From NCBI RefSeq assembly GCF_000203815.1, contig NW_004457703.1, positions 372,001 to 436,000 of the forward strand: a DNA stretch of 64,000 nt. Direction: 5' to 3'. The notes under the pieces were generated by a model, which was not told the DNA's origin, did no database searches, and worked only from the letters and a program-made list of their open reading frames with translations. The position numbers were made by a program, and so were the translations under genes. Below, one piece after another: positions 48,949 through 63,554 of the stretch (its first letter is position 1; the number at the start of each line of letters is the position of its first letter). The stretch comes from Cavenderia fasciculata. Taxonomy: Eukaryota; Evosea; Eumycetozoa; Acytosteliales; Cavenderiaceae.

Positions 48949-51900
48949 TTAACAAGAATCACACCAAGAAAGTTCTAAATTATTATTTGGAGTAAAGGTG
49001 GAACGACACTTTTGTTGATTAGAGTATGATGGATAAAGGTCTGTCACTGGGAAAGCACATGAATCTTGATAACACCAACCAAAGAGTGAAAGGTCGACAG
49101 TTCCCATTTGAATCTGCATTGTTTCTCCTCCCTCTGATTCGAGTTGCAGAGAACAACGAGTATCTGAGCTCTTTGAAAAGGCAAAGAACATCTTGTTAAA
49201 ATCAGATACCGATGGGACTGGGAATGATGATATTGGCATTACAATATTTGAAGGGATATTGGAAAATACAAATCTTGATGCTTGGGGTTGAGAATATATA
49301 TCAAACAAGAACTCTCCCAATTCGTTGGTCACAGTTTGTTGACCGAGATAGGTAACAGTGATACCAGACAAACCGACATATTGTTGTGCACTTTGGACAA
49401 TCACAACCTTTCCACCAATAGTTATTTTTCGCTTGGCCAAACGTTCTTGAGGATGGACTTGTGATGTTGGTGCTTGTAGAATGATTTCAGGGTTCATTTC
49501 GTAAGTACTGCCAAATTTGTATGCTGCTTGTATACCATACAACTTGGCAGTTGTTGGTACGAGAGAAGGTAGAGATTGGGTATTTCCACTTACAAGTGAC
49601 GTTCCTGACAAGTAACAACCATCATGACCAGATGGAATAGTTAGCAGGTTGGAAGTCCCACCTACAGCGGTGGAGCCCCATTCACCCATGTAATATTTGA
49701 CGAGTTGTGATGATGGCTTTGTAAAAAGTATTAATGTGTAGCCATTGGATAGGATCTCGCCTGGTCGAAGGATTTGTCCTGGAACAAGATAGCTTCCAGG
49801 CAAGAAGAATTGAGTGACCGAGAGGGCCATTGCATAACGACCCCAAATGATGTTTCCATACAAATCGGTAAACAAAAGAGCCCACTCCAAACCGCTAAAA
49901 GTACCCTTGGGTGCTAAAAACAAGTATCGACCACGGAGCATAGGATTAATGTTGGATGGGAAAGTTGGCAATGCACACTTGGTGACAATACCTTGCATAC
50001 AAAGATTATTTGGTGTGATTTCTAACACAACGCCAGAGGCAGGAAAGATCGTTGAAGTTTCATAGGACCATACCTCTTGATTTAGCGACTCGACGGTCAA
50101 TTTCACTACGGTGCCTGAACCTGTGAGTTTGAGGAATTGGAAGCCGTTGCTAATAAAATTGCCTGCTTTGAGGGTGGGATTGGATTGGACATCGAGATAG
50201 GTAATACCAGTTGACATGTACGATGTTGCATAGAGATTAAACGAGTATGGTCTTGTGTATGCCCATGTAAAGTTGCTTGTAGGCAGTCCATTGGAATGAT
50301 AAAAGATGCCTTGTGGATAAAGTGACAATACCTTGCTATTACTATTGGTGGCTGGTCTATTAAATTGACCACACTGTAATTGCACACCGGTACCCTTTAA
50401 ACAAATGCCAGTGTTGGTGACAACAGCAGTATAGGGTGCAATTAAGCTGACAGGTAAAATAGTAGAGGAATTTAGAATATTTCCAGCACCATCATAGATT
50501 GATACTACCAACTTGTCGGTCACAGAAATCTCGGAATAACCAATTTGACTGTCAACTGATGATCTGAGTGTAGCAAGTGGTCCAATTGATTGACCTTGTT
50601 CTAGATAAACAGTGGGAGGACTTGGTGTTGGGTCATTATATGTGATGGTAAAGGTTCTATTGAGAATGACATTGTTTACTTGGATAAACAATAATTGATT
50701 TCCGATACCCACAGGTGGAATATAACATAATAATTGTTCACTACAAGCGATAGATGTTGAGAAATTGCCAACGTAGAGTGATTTATAAACACCCAATGGG
50801 AATGGATCGGTAAATTGATAATAGCCTCCTGTCATCTTGGTTGTCATAGAGAACGACGTGTCGGGTGGTGCAATTTGAATTTGGGAGATGCCAAGATTGG
50901 TAGGAATTGGAATAGAGGTACCATTTCTACTTGTGAGTGTAATAGGTTGTCCTGATGTTCCAAATAGGTACACTTGCATTTCAGTGTTGGATGTAGTAAA
51001 GGAGATGGGTCGGTTTATCCATCCCAACATTCCAATAAATGTGTTGGTATAGTGACCAGGTGGAAGGATCAGCTCTGCAGATTGGTTTACATGTCCAAAG
51101 ATAGCAAGATTTGTCAGATCTTGATTTCTGCTGGTCTTGATCATTGGAACATTAAAAATAACATTATTTGTTAAATTGGCAACCAAATGAATGTTATTCA
51201 AAAGTGACATGGTTCCAGGATTCGTCGTGACTTGTATTCTAATACCTTGTGAACTACCCCAAACATAGGAATTGGTGTTTACGTTTGGAGTCAATTCTAT
51301 AGGTGATGAAATGCCAGCGACATATATTTGTACTTTTGAAGATAACAAATTGGGATTATAGGCAGACAGTGGAAGGTTGCCAGTTGGTGATGATATCGAT
51401 TCAATGTAGAGATTGATTGTAAATGTCTTTTGACTAATTGATACAAAATTATTATTGTCACCAAACATAACCAAACATTGGTCTGGGAATGAATAGGTTT
51501 GCATTCTATTGGCACATGCTTTGTTCAATGTACACCAACCAAAATCACTTAATCTAAAAGTACCAACATCCAAATATAATTTACTATTTTCACTTGAATT
51601 TAAGTATCCATAACAATTTCCTAAAAAAATAAAATATTAATAAAAAAAAAGAGATATTAATAAATGATTTCTTTTCTTTCATTTTTATATTTGTTTCTCT
51701 TTTACCTTTTTGATAAAGTGGAATATCTCTATTAAATCTAATTTGGTAGAGAGTCAATTCTGGTATTGGAGTATAGTATTGAGAAGGAATATTGATGAAT
51801 TTAAGTTTCTCTGTAGTGGATTGATGGGATCGAAGAGAAAAGAAACCTCCCAAGTCTGTGGTGGTTGATGATACACCAATCGAAACGGCGACACCCAAGA

Positions 51901-54900
51901 GTCCAACTTCATTTTGATCCATTATATTATTACGATTGAGATCAATGAAAACTTGACCTTGAATGAGATCTTGTAAAATTGGTGAGAATGAATGGTCAAT
52001 AAAAGTGGCAGATGAGGAGAATGCTGTCTTTAATCGAGTTTCAAAATTGATGGAGGGACCTGGTTTTATACCCCAGTATGCAAGAGTGGTGGTGACGGTA
52101 GATAGTTGACTTGGGTCTTGATCGTTAAAACATTGAGGTGTTGTTCCTGAAAGTAGTAGAATATTACCAATACATTGTGTTTGAGACAAGGGAATCTTGT
52201 TTGGATGTCCTGGTGGTTCACGATGATATTTAATATATCCTGCTGTTGCATCATAAACCATATAGACGAGACCATTGGTTAGGAACTGACCATTTCTGAG
52301 GGCTTGTCCTGCAACCATATATGACCCAGGTAACATGTAAACACTTGTGGATCCATCATGTCTTGCCCAAACAACATGTCCGTTTGCATTTAGCATGAAA
52401 ATCATCCAGTTGTGTCCTTGAACATATCCATAGGGAGCAACCAAGAAATAGCGACCTCCAAGTCCAGCGGTATAGGTACACCATCCTTTTACACCTGCAC
52501 TATTGACAGAGCATAGATCACCATCAGCATAGAAAACAAGTTTGGTTTGCACAGTAGGTAAAAAGGTGGTTCCTGTCCACATTTGATTACCAATTCCATC
52601 TTTAAGGGTGAAACCATAGTTTTGTTGAACATAGATTGAATAGTAACCATTTCCAATAGTTTGAGTATTACTTAGAGTATTTCTAGTTGGGTCGAGACAA
52701 TCCAAATAACCAAGTCCTGATCCAAGAGGTCCATACATTGAATATTCTGTGATGGAAGCTCTAAACCTTGCCCATAATACTCTTCCCAATTCATCTTGAA
52801 CCATTGCACCATCAGGATGAGTTGAGAAATATCTCATTGCTACACCTTCGATAAAGGTGATTTTAGATGACGAACCCCAGTTTACAGAGAAAGAGGTGTT
52901 TGTCATGGTTACGGTAATTGGGTAACTTAAGCTCGAGATTGCAAAGCTATTAATAACAGTGGCCGTTTGATTTTCAACTGATTCTATTATCAAGGCTTGT
53001 GATCTCAATAAAACATTTGTATATCGATAGTTGTCAATTGAAATAGAGCTTAACCTGGCATTACTGCCAAAGGTTATTGGCAGTGTTTTGTTTGGACCAT
53101 AAGAATCGAGATAGGTTGATGGTACGGTGGGAACTGAGTATCTAACTGGATAGGTAATGGTATAGGTGGTGTACAATTGAATGTTTCCAGGTTGCAATTT
53201 GACGACCAATTGTCTGTCAGATGCAGGCAACGTTGGGAATAAACAAAAGAGACTTTCGGAACACTTGAGTTGTACTCCTTCCATATGTAGTGACAATGAT
53301 CGTGATTGGAATGGATTGGCAGGCAATTGAACAAGACCACCTTCAGTTGGAACGATGGTATTGAATATAGTCTTGTGGGCCACCTCGATAACGGAAATGT
53401 AAGTGTTGACAGGGATGGTGAAGACATTGTTGGTTGACCCAGGAGGGAAACTGAACGGACCAATCAAAGTCATGTCATTCTTGAATATCAATACTACCAC
53501 ATCGGGTGATGAAATAATCAATTTTCTTGCACGAATACTGTTCCAAGATAGTCTTGTTAAAACGTCGTCATAAACACCCATTGGAAGTGTAAGCGAGGTG
53601 TTTAGGACATCATACAATACGACATATGCATCCAGATTGGATTTGGTGGCGACTCCAATTTCTATGGGGTAAATTGGATAGATTGGATTAACCTTGATAT
53701 CATTCATAATGGAATATTGGTGTGATGACTGGGGTGGAGCAACAATCGATAATGTTGTCAATTGACCAGGCACACTAGAGACTGGAACGATTGCCATTGA
53801 AGAAGAAAGTTTTTCGACTGTGATCTCTCTGCCTTGATAAACAAACGACGTTCGAACCAACATTGGATAAGCGAGTGGTTGGAATACTCCAAAGGGCAGG
53901 CCTGTTCTAATAAAAACATCGTCATAAAGGTCGACTCTGATGTTGATACCTTCTATAATAGTAATAGTATTGTCACTATTATTTAATCGTATGCAATTAG
54001 AGGGCATTGATACCGATGTGATTGGGTATTGACAAGTTTGACCTTCTAAACACCATCCAGCATAATTTGAAAGGTTAATTGTTCCCTCAAAAAATTCAAT
54101 TTGATTCGTTCCTGAAATTAAATATCCATTACATTTTACATCTAAATAGTAGTAAAAAAAATAAAATAAATAAAGAGTTTATAAATAAATAAATATCATA
54201 TTTAAATCTTTTCTTTTCTTTTAACTTACTGATTTTTCTTATTGGAACATTGATAGAGGTATAAGAAGTAAAATCCTTTGAGGGAGAATCTCCTAGTGGG
54301 TAGAATGCTACCGATGTTTGAGTGGGGTATTCGGCAGTTGGTCCAAAAGCGTTAATAGCCTTCATGTAATTAAAACTATTTGTTTGCATTGTGTAACCAG
54401 TAGAAGTACTGAAAGTAAAAGACGAAGATACATTGTAAATTTCTAATCGAACTCCAGGAATAATTTTTTCACCAATTTCATAGATTCCATTAAGATTGGT
54501 ATCATGGAATACCAAACCAGATACAGTAACAGTGGTAAGGGAAACTGGGTAGGAATTTAAAAGCCAGTCGTTGGTTTTGACGTATATTCTTGCATTTGGT
54601 GAGATTGGTCGTAATCTTGGGATCGTGCAAGTCCAGTAACGGAACACTCCTAATAAATCTGTTGGTTGGCATGCAAAAGACTCGATCTTATCATTTACAG
54701 AAATGTATGGTGTAATTGAATTGGGAATATCAGTTAGCACTATAGATTGTCCATAGGGGCTGAGTACTATTCCTTGTAGGATTCCAAGTGGAGATACTGA
54801 GACAGTAATGGTGGGAGATGGGGACAAGTTGATGATGGTTGTTTGGGTATATGAATAGGTAACTCCTTGGTGCAAGATAGTAACAAGAGTGTTGGATGTT

Positions 54901-57900
54901 GGAATAACCCTTGTCATGGGTGAAGCCATAGCAAGTGAGAATGTACCAAGTGGAAGGGTAACGACTCCATTACTCGTGGTCTCTATTTGAGTAGAGCGAG
55001 GATATTGTGCTTTGCCAAAGTATGCAACATAGATATCTTTTTGTTGATCGACCAAGGACATTGTATTAAATTCAACAACAATGCTGCCATAGATACTTGT
55101 GTAGATTTGAGAGGCGCCAGGCGTGACAGTGCAAACACCTTTAGTACAGTAAACAGTACAAACAGAACCGCTACCACTACAAGTTTGTATAGTTGGTCCG
55201 TCAGCAACAGTTGACTGTAAACCCGCCATTAAAGGTTCAGTAGCTTGATCAAATACTAAATTTAAATTTTTATCTTCATACAAATAAATACGAATAGTAT
55301 TTGCTATAAATTAATTTAAAAATATTCGTTAATAATCAATAGTTTTCACAATGATTTACTTTCTTTCTTTTAATTTTAGGATACATACTGTAAAGATAAA
55401 CTTGACCTGTAGTAGTTGATATGTAAACGGTAGATCCCGATGGAATATTGTAAGAATAGGAGGTCTGACATTCTGTTGTATAACACCAACCATACACTCC
55501 AACATTCATATTGTTTTGAATATTTAAAGTTTCTTGATTGTAGGTGACCGTTCCAACGGTTCCAACCTTTGTATAGCCACCAAAATCCAAAGTTCTTGTA
55601 CCGCTGCCGGCAATTAAAGAGACTGCGAATGTATCTCGAGGGAATAAGATACCTGGTGAAGTAGCCTTGATTTTATAGTCTCCAGGTGGAATTCCAGCAA
55701 ACATATACTCTGACGTTGTGGTGATCAATGATTGAGTAAATTGACCATCGGTTGATGTCAATGTAACTACAACTTGTGCATCGATGTTTTGGTCACCCTG
55801 TGAAAGCATATTATTATTATCTCGGTCGAGGTAGACACGTCCAACAATTGATACATCAAAATTGAACTTGTCAGATTCTTGTCCTTGGATAATGACAACG
55901 ACACCTGTGGCCGATGCGACAAATGGAGAGGTACAAGTAACAATGTCGTTGGGTTTGAATACAGGAAGCTGACATAATTGACTCTGCAAATTAGTATATA
56001 AAACGACCGATGCACTTGTACCAATTAAACTTCCAACAAAGTTGCAACCTTTGATTGATAATTGGTTTCCTGTTAATTTAGCAGCACTGGCGATAGATGG
56101 TGGTAAATAAGAAGCCAATATAGGTTTGGTGTTCCAAGGTATCATTGTTTTTCCATTGATTGTTCCAGTTAGTGGAATATCTTTACCAACACCAGCTGGA
56201 ATGGTACATTCCATGAGAAGGTTAAATGGTTGACATTGTATTGGTTGTTGTAAGTAAAAGTTGATAGAGTCGATGTCATAAATAGACGATCCCAATGAAT
56301 CACCTTGTATTCTCATTACTTGACCACCAGAGGTATTGAATAGTTTTGGTGTGACGAAATCAACATAGGGAATATCGTATGTTACTGGCATCGTAGCTGT
56401 TTGACCACCAACATTGACGACAATCTGGCTACTTCCACTACCTTTTGGTACGATAAAGGTAATCACTTCTGGTGAGTAGTCGAGAACTTGACACTTTTGT
56501 TTGTTGATTGTAACGTGTGGACCAAAATCACTGTTTTTCAATCCAAAATACTTTCCATACAAATAAATGGTTTCACCAACATGAACAGTGGTCGATGGAC
56601 TGACTGAATGAATAATGGGTGGTCTAAAAGAGACCAATGATGTATCAATATTGGCTTTGTTTAGATTGGTTGTATACAAAGAGTTGGAGTTGGAGTTGGG
56701 GTTGGTTGATTGGATTGAAACAGTTCTATCAATACCAAAATCATTAGATGTTGGTTTACATATGATACGATCATTTTGGATTGAAACAATGTCACAATCA
56801 CTGTCTCCAACCTTTACATTAATATAGAGAGCATTATTACCAAAATAATTACCTGTTATGGTAATGAGATTTGATACTAATGTTGGGCTTTGAATACCGA
56901 TTATTGTTGGTTGGAAATAGTTGAAATGGAATCGAGTGAGTCCAATCAGACCAGAGGATGAAGATGAACCAGTTGAAACGATATGGTTGTTTCCAATACC
57001 ATGTGGAACAATACATTGTAACATGGTCGTTGAAATGAATAGCGTTGATTCACAAATAGTCTTTCCAATTTTAACTTTAGAGTTTGAACTAAAATGAATA
57101 CCTCCTACGTTGATACTAAAACCACCAACAGTAGATCCACTCAATGGTGTAACTGATGTGATAATATCTGTGGCTTGACGACAGATACCATTTGACAAGT
57201 CAGGAGTTGACAATTCAAAATTGGTTCTTGTATTCTTTTGTAGGTCACAAAGTTTGTTGTTGAGGGTTGCAACTAAAAATCCTTCATCACCATTTTCCAC
57301 TGGAACAAAATATAATTCAAAATCGTTACCATATCTCTTGATCAATGTTGATGGATGTGATCTAAATGAAACAAGTAACGTAGTGATTTGAACAATCGTT
57401 GATAATGTTGCTATAAATTTGATACCAGATTGTGAAGTACGAATATCAATATCAACACCATGTTGGTTTGAATTAATCTTGTCAAGCATTTCAATAGCTC
57501 CAAGTGTTTGTGTATTTGATAGAATATCGATGAATAGAGTTTGTACTCCTTGGTTTTTATCTTGAATGTTGATCCATTGATCGAGAGCACCCTTTAGATC
57601 CGAATAATAAGTGCTTTGAACTGGTCCAGATCCATACAATTCTCGAGTGATACTGTCAACGTCATAGTTGTTTGGATAGTTTTCTGATAAAACTTTCAAG
57701 AGGTGAGCAATTGATGAACTGGCGGGGGAAAAGGAGGATGAGGATGATAAAATGCGAGCAGTACCAGCAATTGGATTTGGTGCAGGTGGTAATAACTCTA
57801 ATGTTCTAAATAAACCTATATAATTCTTTAGAATATTCTCTTGTTTGGCATAAAACTTTTCAAAATTATCAATTCCTTCATCTTGAACTCTTATAGTTGT

Positions 57901-60900
57901 TAGAGTTTTTAGAACCGAGCCAAAAGTCATCAATGATGGGTTAGCATTTAAAATTGCCCAAAATGCAGATGCCATCTTTAAATAATCATCAGGTCCTCTA
58001 AAAATGAATAAAAAAAAAAGGTTAAGATTATTAATTTGTTTTAAACTTGACTATTTTGACTTACAATTGTAAATTTGCCAAGTTGTGAGTTTGAGCTAAA
58101 ACAAAGCATTGGTCGAAACTGGTTACTGTGGATCCAACAGCTTGATTATGTAAATACCTTGTCAAAGCCAAAAGAATACCATTGACAAATGTTTTCTGAG
58201 AGTTATGTTGTAGATTTCCATAAATGCCAGTTACTAGTTGGGAAGGTTCCTGAATGGTTCTATTATGATAGTAGGCAAGTAATAATAGATAGGTTTGTTC
58301 TTCTTGACAAATGGCGTTTCCAGCAACATTCAAAACAATCACTCTATTTTGAGTATCATAATTGGATATGGTATTTAGTTGAGGTTGTTTGATGATATAC
58401 TTGACTTTGGTCATATTTGGTAGTTGCGATTGTACAAGTGAATTGAATTTTTGTTGAATCAACCAAGTGTGATGGATTCTTTGGTAATCAACAATATCAG
58501 AAATAAGGTACTGTGCGCGAGGAGGGCGGAATGCTGAAGATGCGATTAGATCGGTTCGATAGTGTGATAATTGGTGACAATGATGGTTGGGAGGGTTGGG
58601 GTTACACACCGAAGCAACTAAATCGTCATTTGCATAGTATTTGACTTTAAGTGCTTGTTCGGCTACAAGTTCCTCTGGCGGTGTAAAAACGTTTGTTCCT
58701 ATCGGTAGGATATCGGCAATTTGAGAGAATGGAGTCTCTGACGTTGCGGGTGCAACATCAGTACGGATTGCATTGTATCTAATTCTTTTTGTTCCAATGA
58801 AACTGAGAACATCGAAAGGCAACAGTTTGTACTCTTGGAATACTGGTGGAATGGCTTGATACGAGACTGATTCATAAAGTTCGACGGTCACTGGGTTTTG
58901 AAAGCCGAGAACAGTGTTTAATTGAATAGACAATGCAGTACTTCTTGATCTTACTACATGTTCATTTTCAGTGTGAGAAACTCCATACTCGACCATTGTA
59001 TTTGGTGGTGGCGCGGGATTAATAGGTGCAACTGATTTATAACCAATTATAGCGCTGTGGAACTGATCTACCAAAGTTGGAGCTTGTAAACAAAATACTC
59101 CACCACCTCTTCCAACCTAATAATAAAATAAAATAATATTAGAATTAACTCGTATATTTAAACTTTTTTTTGAATTTAATTAATAATTACCTGAGCAAAA
59201 GCTCTATTACTATCACCGACACAAAACCAGTCTCCAGTGGTACCACCTCTGGATGTGGGTCGAAAAGTGTATGCAATCTTGGCGTGGTCAGCGGAATCTT
59301 TGTGTTTTTTTGTGTCTGGATGGATAATTTTTTCATAAACATTTACAAGATAGGGCGATGGGATCAAAGCTGGCCCTTTTCTGAAAGTTTGAACAAAGAG
59401 TTGTGAGCCAAGAGTACGAGCAGCATACTCCCATGTGTCCACGCCAGTAATTGGATAGCAATACCGATTTTCCCAAGGGAGCGTAGGTGGTTGGGTTGGT
59501 GCGACACATTTTTCGTGTTTATTGGTATAAAATGTCAAGAAACGTTGATTGTTTCCTATTTGCTGGTGCAGATATTGAGTTGGATAGTAACTTGGTTTGG
59601 TTGGAGCATTATGTGTGGGTACCCCAGCATTTGGTAAAATGGGGAAACCACCAGCTGGTAGGAGTGGGTTCAAGGGCATAGTATCTTTCATTGAAGTTTT
59701 GGCAAAATACTTTCCATCACCTGATGCATCATAGCTTTTTAAGCAAGTGGGTCCCATGACATCGGGATCACAATTCTTTTTGGAAAGGGGGAGTAATTAG
59801 TAATTACTCTAAATGACAGTAATGTCCGTGTACGATACTTACATTCATAAATGTTGTACCATCTCCTGCATGTATGGATTTCATTTTGTCAGATATAGTC
59901 CCAGGAACATGTTTCTTGTACATGAATGCATTGTTGATGATAATATAATCTCCAACTTTGTCGAGCTCATCCAATCCAACAAAAGAACGACAAAAATAAT
60001 GTTGCTTGAATGTTGTCTTTCCTATATACCTAAGTCTGTCGGGTGTGAAAACAGGGTCAAAATAATCATTTGGTGGAAAAGCTGGGTTCGAGTGCCTAAA
60101 TGAAAGATATTTTAGATTGTTAATAATAATTCATTGAAAAACATAGTGCCTACTATTAATAACCTACAAGACATGAACTCCATATACTTGACTATTATGT
60201 TCTTGCCACTAGAATTTTTCAAAAAAAGGGGATAAAAATTGTGTTAACGTATGTATGTATCTGTTGGATATTAATTACTAATTATCTTACAATTACAAAC
60301 CCTTTGGTATGACCGTAAGGATGACTGCCACCTCCTTCATCGTCTTTTATTCCAGTAGCTGGATCTACAATAGATGAAAAAATGATTTAATAAATGAATC
60401 AATAAATATTTGTTCATTAAATGATATTTACTGAAAATCCCTGTTTGGTCGTTGTAAAATATATGATTTGAACTTGAATGTCTGGATTGCCCAAGTGTCA
60501 TATACAGAGAATTATGTTTGATACCAGTATGAGTATTCAATGGGGTAAAAGATCTTAGATTCTGGTCCCCTTCATCGGCATAAAGATAATCGTCATTTGT
60601 TGTTGCCAATCTATAGTTGAACCACCATTTCTTTGGCAAATAATCATAGTGTTGTCCGGGATCAATCGATGAACTGATAGATTGACCCAAACAAGAGACT
60701 ACATGGACCATATAAGAAATATCCGATTGAACGACACCATCAATTTTAATTTCATGGAATGGAGTGGCGTCATCGTTTGGTTCAAGACCAAGAGGTTTGG
60801 GACAAATGATATTGGTAGTGCCTACATGGGAGTTGCAACCAGCAACTTGTAATCCACCAACTGTAACCAAGGATTGTGCTGTAAATCCAGTACCTTTAAT

Positions 60901-63554
60901 TGTGATGGATGATCTATCGGAAAAATGTGATAATCTTGGTTTGATCTCTGTTGCCACAGGTCCAACGATAGTAATACCGGCGCCGGTAGAAAGATCGAAT
61001 TTGAATTCTGTCTTTTCATTCACAATCAAACGTATCGTCTTTGCTTGGGTAGATGAACCGTATCCGGTACAAACGACCAGAGTATTTGAAGAAGGTGCGC
61101 ATTGTCCAAGAACAATATCATCCAACATAAACTTTGTTGTGAAACCTTGGCCAATAAGATTCAAATCATCCCCTTTTATTTCAAATCCAGTACTTTTAAA
61201 CTCGACTTGAGTAATTTTAGGTACTAAATAAAATTAAAATAAAAATAAATGTTAGTTACTATATATATAAAGCAATCTACTAATATTGTAAGTACCTGTA
61301 TATCTATAATTTTGGGTGGGAATTGTATAGTCATGTTTATCAATTCTGATTGTTTTACATGTAGCTTCAAGAGCTGAAGTGATTGTTGTGTCTAAAGAGT
61401 AAGATGGAACATTAAACTCAACAATATTATCAGGTAATACATTTCCTTTGGCGACAATAGTATCACCTGCAGGGATAACAAGTAAAAGGTCAACTGCAAA
61501 CCCTACGAATGTTTCTCCATCAACATTGGTTTTCAAATTAATTTTAGCCTTGTTTGATTTGAAAATAAAAGATTGAAATGTATTTTGGTCAACTGTAATG
61601 ATTGGTTCTGTAGAAAAAAAAAAAAAAAAAAATTAATATTAATATTAATATTTAATATTTATATATCTATCTATCTATGTCTATCTACTTACTTTTAAAT
61701 GTAAAAAGACCAAGATCATTTGTAGGTCCATTTGTACCAAGTATCATTGCAATTTGACAGGACGCTCCATCGGTAAAACCAGCTGAAGAGACTTCAAATG
61801 ATAAAATATTGGAGATGACCCTAATAGTTGATGGAGTAAATTGACTGGCTCCACAAATTACTCTGACAGAGGTACCATCAGGTATAACACCGGTAAATCC
61901 TATTCTCATGGTGGTAGTAACTGGGACAGTATTACTATCATAAAGAGCAAAAGATGGTACCGACATAATATGCAATCTTGCAATTTCTATAAATTAATAT
62001 AAAAAAAATAAGTAAAAGTATCTATATTAAAATTATTATTATTATAATTTACCAAAAGCATTTTGTAATTGAATAACTTCGTTTCCAATAGTTAATGAAA
62101 GAGTGGCAGATGGGTTTTCAGCATTGAATTGACCCGTCAAACATGTAATAGTAGTCCATGTTGTTGGTTGTTGAATAGTACACACAACTCCATCAATGGT
62201 TAACAGAGTAGGGTGGTCAAAAAAGGTACCAGTGATTGTGACATACTCTGAACCAGAAATGATCAGCTTTCTTGATAGAATATTTCCAATTTGTGAAGCT
62301 AAAATAAAGAAGAGAAAGAGTATAAATAAATATTAAATAAATATTAAATAAATATTAAATAAATATTAAATAAATATTAAATAAATAATAAATAAATACC
62401 ACTAGAAGTGACATAAGTAAATGGTGCTGGCGCTCTATTTAAAGTTCCATAGCTAACATCGGGTCTTAGTTCTAGATAAGAACCTGGAGCAATGTTGGGA
62501 ATGATTGGAAGTGTACAAGTGACCAAGCCATTTAAAAGATTTGCGCCTTGACATACGATTGAAAATTGACCACCAACTTGAACAAAAACAACTTGCAAGT
62601 TATCAATTGGTCTATTGATATTAACATTGGCAGTAAAAGTTATTGCTTGAGCTTGACCGGAATAACCTCGGATTGGATTCATTCCCGTTAATATTAGATA
62701 ATCTAATTAAATTAAATTTAAATTAATAATAATTAATAATTAATATACTCACTCCAACATATTCAATATAAATATAAATATAATATAAATACCATTAACA
62801 TATATAGAAGTGATAGACACAATGTAATCGGCTGGAGGATTGTAAAGGGATTGGTATTTGATTTTAGCGAGAAGAGTTGTTGGGGTATTGGGTGTTGATG
62901 CCAACGTGCATCTAATGGTTGTATCTGCAATGGGATATTGAACAATACAAGGTATATCCTGTATTTGATCTGCTACAAAGAACACTTCTATGACATCACT
63001 AAAACTAGCGATGGGAATGAGATTTTCACCATAAATATCAATCTCCACATTTTGTAAATCAGTTAAAAGGTGTGATGTTGAGAATCCTATAATTTTTGAA
63101 GACTCTTTTAAAAAAAAAAAAGGTCAGCATTTAATTTTTCTTTCTTTAAATAAATAAATAACATACGTGCAAAATAGACCTGGACCGGGTTATAGTTGTC
63201 TACAACAATCTGGTATGTAAGAACGACACCGCGTGGAGGAGGATTTCTTTGGGTAGATTGATCAAAACTAAAGACATGAATCAAATCACTGATACTGCGT
63301 TCAAACTCCATTTGGACATCGTAAGTGATTGCATCACTTCTTCGTAAGACAACAGAGAGTTGGGAAGGATCTGCAACAACATTGTCCAGAGTGATCCAAA
63401 CCACATCACCTCCATAGAATATTGTTGGTTCGACATTGAATGATTCTACTGTGAGAACTAAAGTGGATAGTAGCAATAGACAAGATAATAGAATCATAAC
63501 AAAGAAATGATCTTTGCCATAATAATAAGAATCTTTTTTTCGCTTTCTCTCCAT
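48949..63554 (-). CDS. A3: giant secreted TIG/DNase II/SdrD-like/lectin-like protein, full-length
   Basis: Sixteen exons: 63167-63554, 62793-63104, 62400-62702, 62053-62298, 61693-61986, 61296-61607, 60432-61223, 60291-60364, 60168-60208, 59843-60095, 59191-59775, 58065-59116, 55389-57997, 54230-55303, 51706-54141, 48949-51620. Phases close over 4480 residues. Same architecture as A2, ending SWCDSC. Exons 1-3 and their introns are almost identical to A2, while DNase II exons 9-12 differ more. Exon 14 is closer to A1 in places (for example SLTTVTVSGLVFHDTN), so the gene is a mosaic. Start codon and signal peptide (MERKRKKDSYYYGKD then a Leu-rich core) match the other A genes. Confidence 0.88.
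59024..60693 (-). other. DNase II domain of A3
   Basis: Complete motif series with GHTKG (His901/Lys903) and ADHAK (His1169/Lys1171). CVGDSNR is kept, and GRGGGVFC closes the domain. The donor after the 41-base exon is GTAGGT rather than GTAAGT, a slightly weaker site. Confidence 0.88.
62323..62397. repeat. 11-base tandem repeat in A3 intron 3
   Basis: Five complete copies and a partial copy of TAAATAAATAT fill most of the third intron of A3. The equivalent A2 intron lacks the array, so it expanded after the recent exchange between these genes. Confidence 0.9.

Larger units (their letters stand above)
3932..63554. repeat. Tandem array of divergent A/B gene pairs
   Basis: Start-to-start spacing is 23339 bases from A1 to A2, 24014 from A2 to A3 and 23416 from B1 to B2. 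The unit is [promoter, B forward, next A in reverse]. Two complete units and an incomplete left end are present, with a further unit beginning at the right edge. Similarity extends through introns and promoters. Confidence 0.9.
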
